Shown here: positions 58,845-64,000 of the stretch, piece by piece | Layout: each line of letters begins with the position of its first letter | How positions within the stretch are numbered: the stretch's first letter is position 1 | NCBI GenBank assembly: GCA_963457665.1 | Contig: OY735207.1 | Location: forward strand, 33,865,816-33,929,815 | DNA: 64,000 nucleotides | Origin: Thysanoteuthis rhombus | Lineage: Eukaryota; Mollusca; Cephalopoda; Oegopsida; Thysanoteuthidae | Direction of reading: 5' to 3' | Program-made: the position numbers and the translations under genes | The notes under the pieces: model-generated | Seen by the model: only the letters and a program-made list of their open reading frames with translations | What the model was told of the DNA's origin: nothing | Databases searched by the model: none

Positions 58845-59650
58845 TTTTTTTTCACTTTAGGTGGTCAAAATCAAGGGGGATTTTTTTTTCACTCCAGAGA
58901 TTTAAAATCGGAGGGTATTTTTTTCTTTCGTTTTCCTCTATTTCAGGGGTTAAAATCGAGAGAGAACGTTTATTTCTCTTCAAAAGGAATATTTTCAAAA
59001 ATCTTTTTTTATGACAAAATTGTTTTCCACTTTTACAGTCAGCGTTTTGAGGGAACATTTTTTTTCACTTTTTGGGGTCAAAATCGAAGGGAAAATTCTT
59101 TTTCACTTTTCGGGGTCAAAATTGTGAATTGTTTCTCGCAGGGGGGGGGGGCAAAATCTAGGGGAATTCTTTGAATTCAAAGCATTGAGGAAGTTTTTTT
59201 TTTACTTATAGGGGTCAAAGTCGAGGGATCTTTTTTAATTGTTTGGTGTTAAAACCAATTGGGAAGCTTTTTTTTTCTTTTAAGGGCTAAAATCGACGGG
59301 TTATCGTCCATTTCTTTTATTTTCAGGGGCCAAATGTAGGGGAGATTTTTTTCAATCGAGGGGAAAATTGGTTACCACTTCCAGGGGCCGACGTTCAAAG
59401 GGAACACTTTCTCTTTTGTGGTCGAAATCAGGAGGTAATTATTTTGTTTTTTTCACTATAGTGGTTTTAAATCTAGGGGGTGATTTTCCTTTCATTTTTA
59501 GGGTTCAAAGCATAATAAAAGGAATCTTTTCAACTTTTACCGGTCAAAATCGAATGGGAATCTTTTTCAACTTTAGTTTTTTGGGGTTAAAATCAAGGAT
59601 AATTTTTTTATTTTCATGAGTTAAAATTTGAGGGAATGGAGAACTTTTAT
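58845..59650 (+). repeat. S array, forward orientation
   Basis: About twenty degenerate units, such as CACTTTAGGTGGTCAAAATC, CACTTTTTGGGGTCAAAATCG and CACTTTTCGGGGTCAAAATTG. It mirrors 36560-38240. Phe/Gly-rich frames across it (for example 58842-59174) are repeat products. The following 59650-60100 keeps the shared spacer seen at 25370 and 36560. Confidence 0.7.
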
Positions 59651-60638
59651 CCCCTTTTCAACATTATTCCCCTTTTTTTAGCATTACACCCTTCTCAGCA
59701 TTAGAGCTCTCCTTTTGAAATTTGACTGCCTTTTTTTTTCATTCCCCCTCCTCTTTTGCATTAACCCCCCCATCCACTCGTTTCGGACATTGCTGGTATA
59801 CATTTTAACATGAACTCCTGCTCCCATGCACCTTGGTTTAATGTTAAACCGTTTTTGTCATAATTACCCCACTTTTTACATTAACCTCTCTCATATGAAA
59901 CTTTAAATTCCTTTTATTACTAACAGTGCCAAGAAAAATGAATATTCGAAACAAGTTAAATTAAAAGCTATCTGATGTCCATCTATCAATATTTCTATTC
60001 TATAGATTCCCATTTTGGACAGCAATCTACCTGCATGTTGTCGGCTATTTAGTCTGGTGATTTACAACTCCCACACTATATTTCCGTAGGGTTTCCATAT
60101 ATTCATCACTGACACAAGAATTGTTGTGAAAACCGTTGTCACTATCAGTCATTTTGAAATAACTGCCATGAGCAATGTATATTCATGCTTTTTCGAAAAC
60201 AAATCATTTACGAAGGTCCTTCGCTATAAGTATGGGGAAATGTGTTTTTATCACTAAATCCACGATTATTTGGCTAAGCTGACCCATTATATGTGGTCTC
60301 TGTAGATTCAAAGTGGAAGGGGAGAATGCTTTTGTCAAAAAATGGACAATGAGCCTGAGGTTTTCAGCTCAGTAGGCCCACAATAGAAGCCAAAATGTGT
60401 AGATAGTGAGCAAAGAGGAAACGTAACGTATACAACAGGATGGATAATGATGAATATCTCTTAAAAATGATTGTAGTTTGATTATATGGGTTCTGAATTG
60501 GAAAGAATGCTTCACTCATAATCATTTAACGATGAAGCGTAGCGTTGACAATATCATCTCAAATCATAAACTGATTTATGATTTATGAATATGAATAAGA
60601 GAAAACGGAGACAATTTTGTCAGATAGCTGATACATGT

Positions 60639-61053
60639 TTTATTTTTTCAATAAAATACAAAAGAATATTTTACTGGTTGTTTCAATAGTTCCGGTTAAA
60701 TGATATGTCACTGGCCAGGTCAATGGGGCGTAATTTCACTTTGTCTGAAACATAGAAGAGAAAAATGTTACATACATGTCAACTATTAAAAACATGAATC
60801 ATCTTCGATTTAAATAGGTAAAAACCGAGTAACACATTTTGAGTAGGTAGTTTTAGGTAGGCTCACATGTCAATATAATCTTGAGCAAAATGACAAAGCA
60901 TCCAGCTGAATGCCTCAAGCATAATAACCAGCGACATGTAATGATATAGCATCACTTTTAGATCATAGACTACTCTATATGATTTTCCAATTTGCGTTTA
61001 ATTATGTTTTTAGGGAAAGAACGATTTCAATATACATACCTTCCAGGTAGGTG
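60639..61053 (-). other. 3'UTR of gene E with intron and polyadenylation signal
   Basis: On the minus strand the last exon is about 60639-60744, starting ACAAAGTGAAATTACGCCCC. AATAAA is at 60639-60644 and TGACCTGGCCAGTGACAT lies inside. The intron runs to the donor GTATGT after CTACCTGGAAG near 61039. It mirrors gene C. Confidence 0.75.
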
Positions 61054-62953
61054 TTATGCATATAACTGTTTAATCCTCTTTATGTCATTTGGCCCAAGAG
61101 TTGTTTGTCCAGTGTACCAAGGAAGCATAATTGATCCTTTCATATTGTCGTGACTCAATCCCAAAGCATGGCCAGCTTCGTGCAAGACCAACGAAACAAG
61201 ATCATAGCCAGTACCTTCCTTATATTTGTAGGTTTCTTCACCGTCAAAATGCATGTCCCCACCCAGAGGACTTCTTGAAGGATAGTATGCATGGGCTATC
61301 ACTCCACCTGAAATAAAGTGGCAATGAGTTTCAATCTGTATAAATTGCAACGTCATTATATATCATTCGTATCATGCATTACCATTGCGTAAGATACAAA
61401 AATGATAGAAGGGAATATCATTACTAAACAAAACTACAAGAAAGGATGCAATAACTGATTACTTAAACAGTCAACAATTGTGTGCTTATATTTAGATAGA
61501 TAAATCGACATATATATTATCATAATTATTCTTATACAGACTTAACGATAAACATCAAGCAACAAATTATACAGATATAAAAATCATCATCAAATACACG
61601 TATTTACAGAAGATAAATAAGAAAATACTTTAGCATTGAGACAATGAAGAAAATCCAAAGGCTAATTTCAACTTACCAGGTCCATCCATTTTAACGCCAC
61701 AGGGTGGATGTTTTCCTTTCACAAATTCAATTTCCATAATGGGTGTGCCACTTTCAATGTTCTCAAACTTCAGGTTAGCGGGAACTTCCCACGGACTAAG
61801 TCCATCGACAAATGCACTCCTGCAACAGAAAAATATTTCAATTAAGAGTAAAGAGAAAGACATTATTTAGCTATCTATGAATTTTAATATAGTAGTGTGG
61901 GAGAAGGAAAGGACAGAGTATAAATACTTACCGGATACTACATTCACTAATATCGTCAGTGAAACTTCGGAACCTGTACGTGATTTCTGTAACGTTCCAT
62001 TTGGCAACTTTTGTTTCGAGAAAAAAGAAAACAAAGACACAATGTCAAAAGTATGACAGTAATCAAGATAAATGAATAGTTTTTCGATATCATTTGATTG
62101 TTTTTGTTGTTCTGTCTTTATTATACATACATAAATATATGAAAGGTGCATCCACTTACATATCCGACCAATCAATGTACAAGAAAATATATTTTCATTA
62201 TACATACATACATCCACGTATGAAATATGACTGCACTCATATAATAGCCGATATATCAATGGGCACAAATATCAAAGCATTTCCTATAGAGTGAACTGGA
62301 CATAAATAGAAAAATGAGGACGATGCTTCTCGTGTCCCTGACTGAATTTCTGTCAAATACATCTCATAATTATTTCCACCTTTCCTAGAGAAGGTAGCAA
62401 AAATTGATTTTTAAAATTAATTTTCATTTTATTTAATAGTATGAAGTTAATTTCATTCTTTGGGCAATTAAAGATTTGAAGACCATAATTATGGTTGTTT
62501 TATAATTATTTCCACCATTTTACGTTTGTTGTGAAGATTTAATTTGAAAGTGTTACTGACTTACCATTTGATGGTTTTTCTCTTTGTATATCTTTCATTC
62601 CACAACGAGGCCGTAGCATTTGTTGCCAAGTATCTTCGTCTACTTCTCCGGTTACTTTCACACCAGCAAACCTCTGAAATGACCTTGCAGAAGAAAACAG
62701 AAATTCTGATGATCAACGTTTCAGTACTCGACAAGTGTGAATAAATATAGAAAGATTTAGTTTCAAACTACCCTTGTGTTACATTCAGCTCCATGCAAAA
62801 TTGGTGTCGATAAAAATCGGAAAGATTAATAATATCGTTCATACATTATTGCACATTTCGAATGACTTACTTGAGAGCGTCTGTTCTGCGTTGAGCGTAA
62901 TCTTGTGAGAGTTCGTTCACATCATTCATGTAGCCGTATGTACGAAGGTATTG
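61054..62953 (-). CDS. Secreted minimal matrix metalloproteinase (matrixin), gene E, exons 2-6 (5' partial)
   Basis: Exons in gene order: 62871-62953, 62565-62683, 61932-62007, 61677-61819, 61054-61307. Lengths (83, 119, 76, 143, 254) and phases equal those of genes B and C. They encode 224 residues, from QYLRTYGYMNDVNELSQDYA to IKRIKQLYA. The cysteine switch RPRCGMKD, HEAGHALGLSHD and SIMLPWY are intact. Seen differences are IQREKPSN and CGVKMDG. The signal-peptide exon should lie a little beyond 64,000, because intron 1 is still running at the window end and mirrors gene C up to its (CA)n tract. No stop or splice defect is seen, so it is probably functional if the first exon is intact. Confidence 0.9.
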
Positions 62954-63962
62954 CTGCAAAAATAACATTTTGGTATCAAGGTTAATGATAACAGGAAGAA
63001 TGGAAAGAACGCGTGGATCCTATACTGTTGCTCGTAAAACTATGTTAGGTTACGACAATATTATTATTATAATCTTTCTCTGTATTTGTGTGTTCATATA
63101 TTTTTATCTGTTTTAGGAAAAAGGAGAGAGGGAGCCTATCCAATTGCTTGAACAGTTTTTTTTTGACTATTCAAATCATTATACGAGTGAATATTTTATA
63201 GAGTCCTATTTCTTCCATCACTTTCGATGTTTTCCGGGCCCTGTGATTGAAGGGAAAGGGGTCATTCACGGGATACAGTAACCAGAAAAATCCTCCTTAC
63301 GCTGGATTGCCGGTGAAAGAAATGTTTCATATTCACAATACTTTCCACGGATTATCATTTGTTTCAATCGATGCAGCATTTGCTTGAAGTTCGAGAAAAT
63401 ATGTTCGCCATTCAGAAATACATGTAGTAGTTGGTAATTGAATGATGAAATAATTATGGGGAAGAGAAAGAGGGAGGGGATAGAGAGAGGGACATATAGA
63501 GAGAAAGTGTTCGTTAAAAATACAGCATTTAAGTTTCTTTTAAAAAGTTATTCCCTTTTCAAATGTTGCGTTTTTTTTCTTTACAATCACCATACTTATC
63601 CATAGTAATATTTGAGTCTTTTGTTCGTTTCTGCCTTTTGTCCACTAAAGCTACGGGAAAATTGATTTGATATCTGGCAAAGAAAATCAATAAAAATCGA
63701 CTGTCCACATAGGCTAACATTTGAGGATATTTGAAGTCAAAAGAACTCATTCTTCAGCCAATCTTCAGTTGTTAATTTTTTTACCATGATTTTCGACATT
63801 CATTCGTCTTACGAATTGCTCACATACTCTTTACAATGAAACCAATTCCCCTTAAAAGGGTCCGTCTGAAAGCATCAAATCTAGATGAGCACGGATTTTT
63901 GGCACCATCAACTGCTAACAACTGTGGAAACAACATCTGATCCAAATGATGTTATTGACGAT
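62954..63962 (-). other. Intron 1 of gene E
   Basis: Near-identical inverse of 46916-47915. A 63-codon frame at 63559-63750 is shared with gene C only because of the duplication. It is interrupted in gene B, so it is not taken as a gene. Confidence 0.7.
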
Positions 63963-63963
63963 A

Positions 63964-63997
<34 letters not shown>

Positions 63998-64000
63998 TGT
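63963..64000. repeat. (TG)n microsatellite, cut by window end
   Basis: Inverse of the (CA)n tract at 46796-46915. It marks that the palindrome arm continues past the window. Confidence 0.95.

Larger units (their letters stand above)
46470..64000. repeat. Large imperfect palindrome of the matrixin cluster
   Basis: The left arm of about 46.5-53.79 kb (gene C, D2) is mirrored by the right arm of about 57.24-64 kb (remnant F, gene E). Paired points: C stop 49811 with E stop 61054; C exon 2 at 47916 with E exon 2 at 62953; D2 exon 2 at 53562 with F exon 2 at 57478. Coordinate sums are 110,865-111,040, so the centre is near 55.4-55.5 kb. The spacer 53.8-57.2 kb is not symmetric. Confidence 0.85.

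Noticed and set aside
58842-59174. Phe/Gly-rich 110-codon frame
   Set aside because: Product of the S tandem array, with no codon pattern of a gene.

Overview
This is eukaryotic, AT-rich, intron-rich and repeat-dense DNA. Genes have long introns with GT-AG splice sites, and there are many SINE, RTE-type LINE and microsatellite remnants. The gene content and a SINE whose conserved core resembles the cephalopod 'Ceph-domain' SINEs suggest a mollusc, most likely a cephalopod such as an octopus. That is an inference, because no taxonomic marker gene is present. All exon boundaries were derived by hand from splice sites, reading frame and comparison between copies inside the window. No alignment or database search was run.

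1-16,450 (+): the last seven exons of NIT2, an omega-amidase of the nitrilase superfamily. The catalytic Glu, Lys and Cys are all present, and the first exon(s) lie left of the window. Its introns hold a dispersed AT-rich repeat family (called R here), two SINE families, an RTE reverse-transcriptase tail, an 18-bp minisatellite and an AAC/AAT microsatellite.

17,200-20,060: a roughly 2.1-kb non-coding element with long terminal inverted repeats, and an older dispersed repeat.

20,200-64,000: a cluster of secreted minimal matrix metalloproteinases (matrixins: signal peptide, propeptide with cysteine switch, zinc-protease catalytic domain, no hemopexin). Three copies are intact and nearly identical (B-type): 31,914-35,258 (+), 46,471-49,811 (+) and 61,054-62,953 (-, first exon beyond the window). 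Each complete copy has six coding exons encoding 270 residues plus a separate 3'UTR exon. Alternating with them are decayed relatives (D-type and others) at 20,200-22,651 (-), 26,910-28,213 (-), 39,322-42,674 (-), 51,981-53,562 (-) and 55,264-57,847 (+), plus a lone first exon at 23,165-23,465 (+).

Layout of the cluster: a D-type gene and a B-type gene stand head to head about 3.7 kb apart, and this pair has been duplicated in tandem (about 25.7-35.8 kb and 38.4-50.2 kb). The right part of the second unit is then repeated in inverse orientation, giving a large imperfect palindrome (about 46.5-53.8 kb against 57.2-64 kb) around a 3.4-kb spacer. Diverged tandem arrays of a roughly 30-40 bp unit (called S here) lie at several unit boundaries. 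The B copies keep the cysteine switch, the three zinc histidines, the catalytic Glu and the Met-turn. The others have lost exons, frames, splice sites, the switch cysteine or the active-site glutamate. No RNA genes, CRISPR arrays or bacterial-type features were seen.
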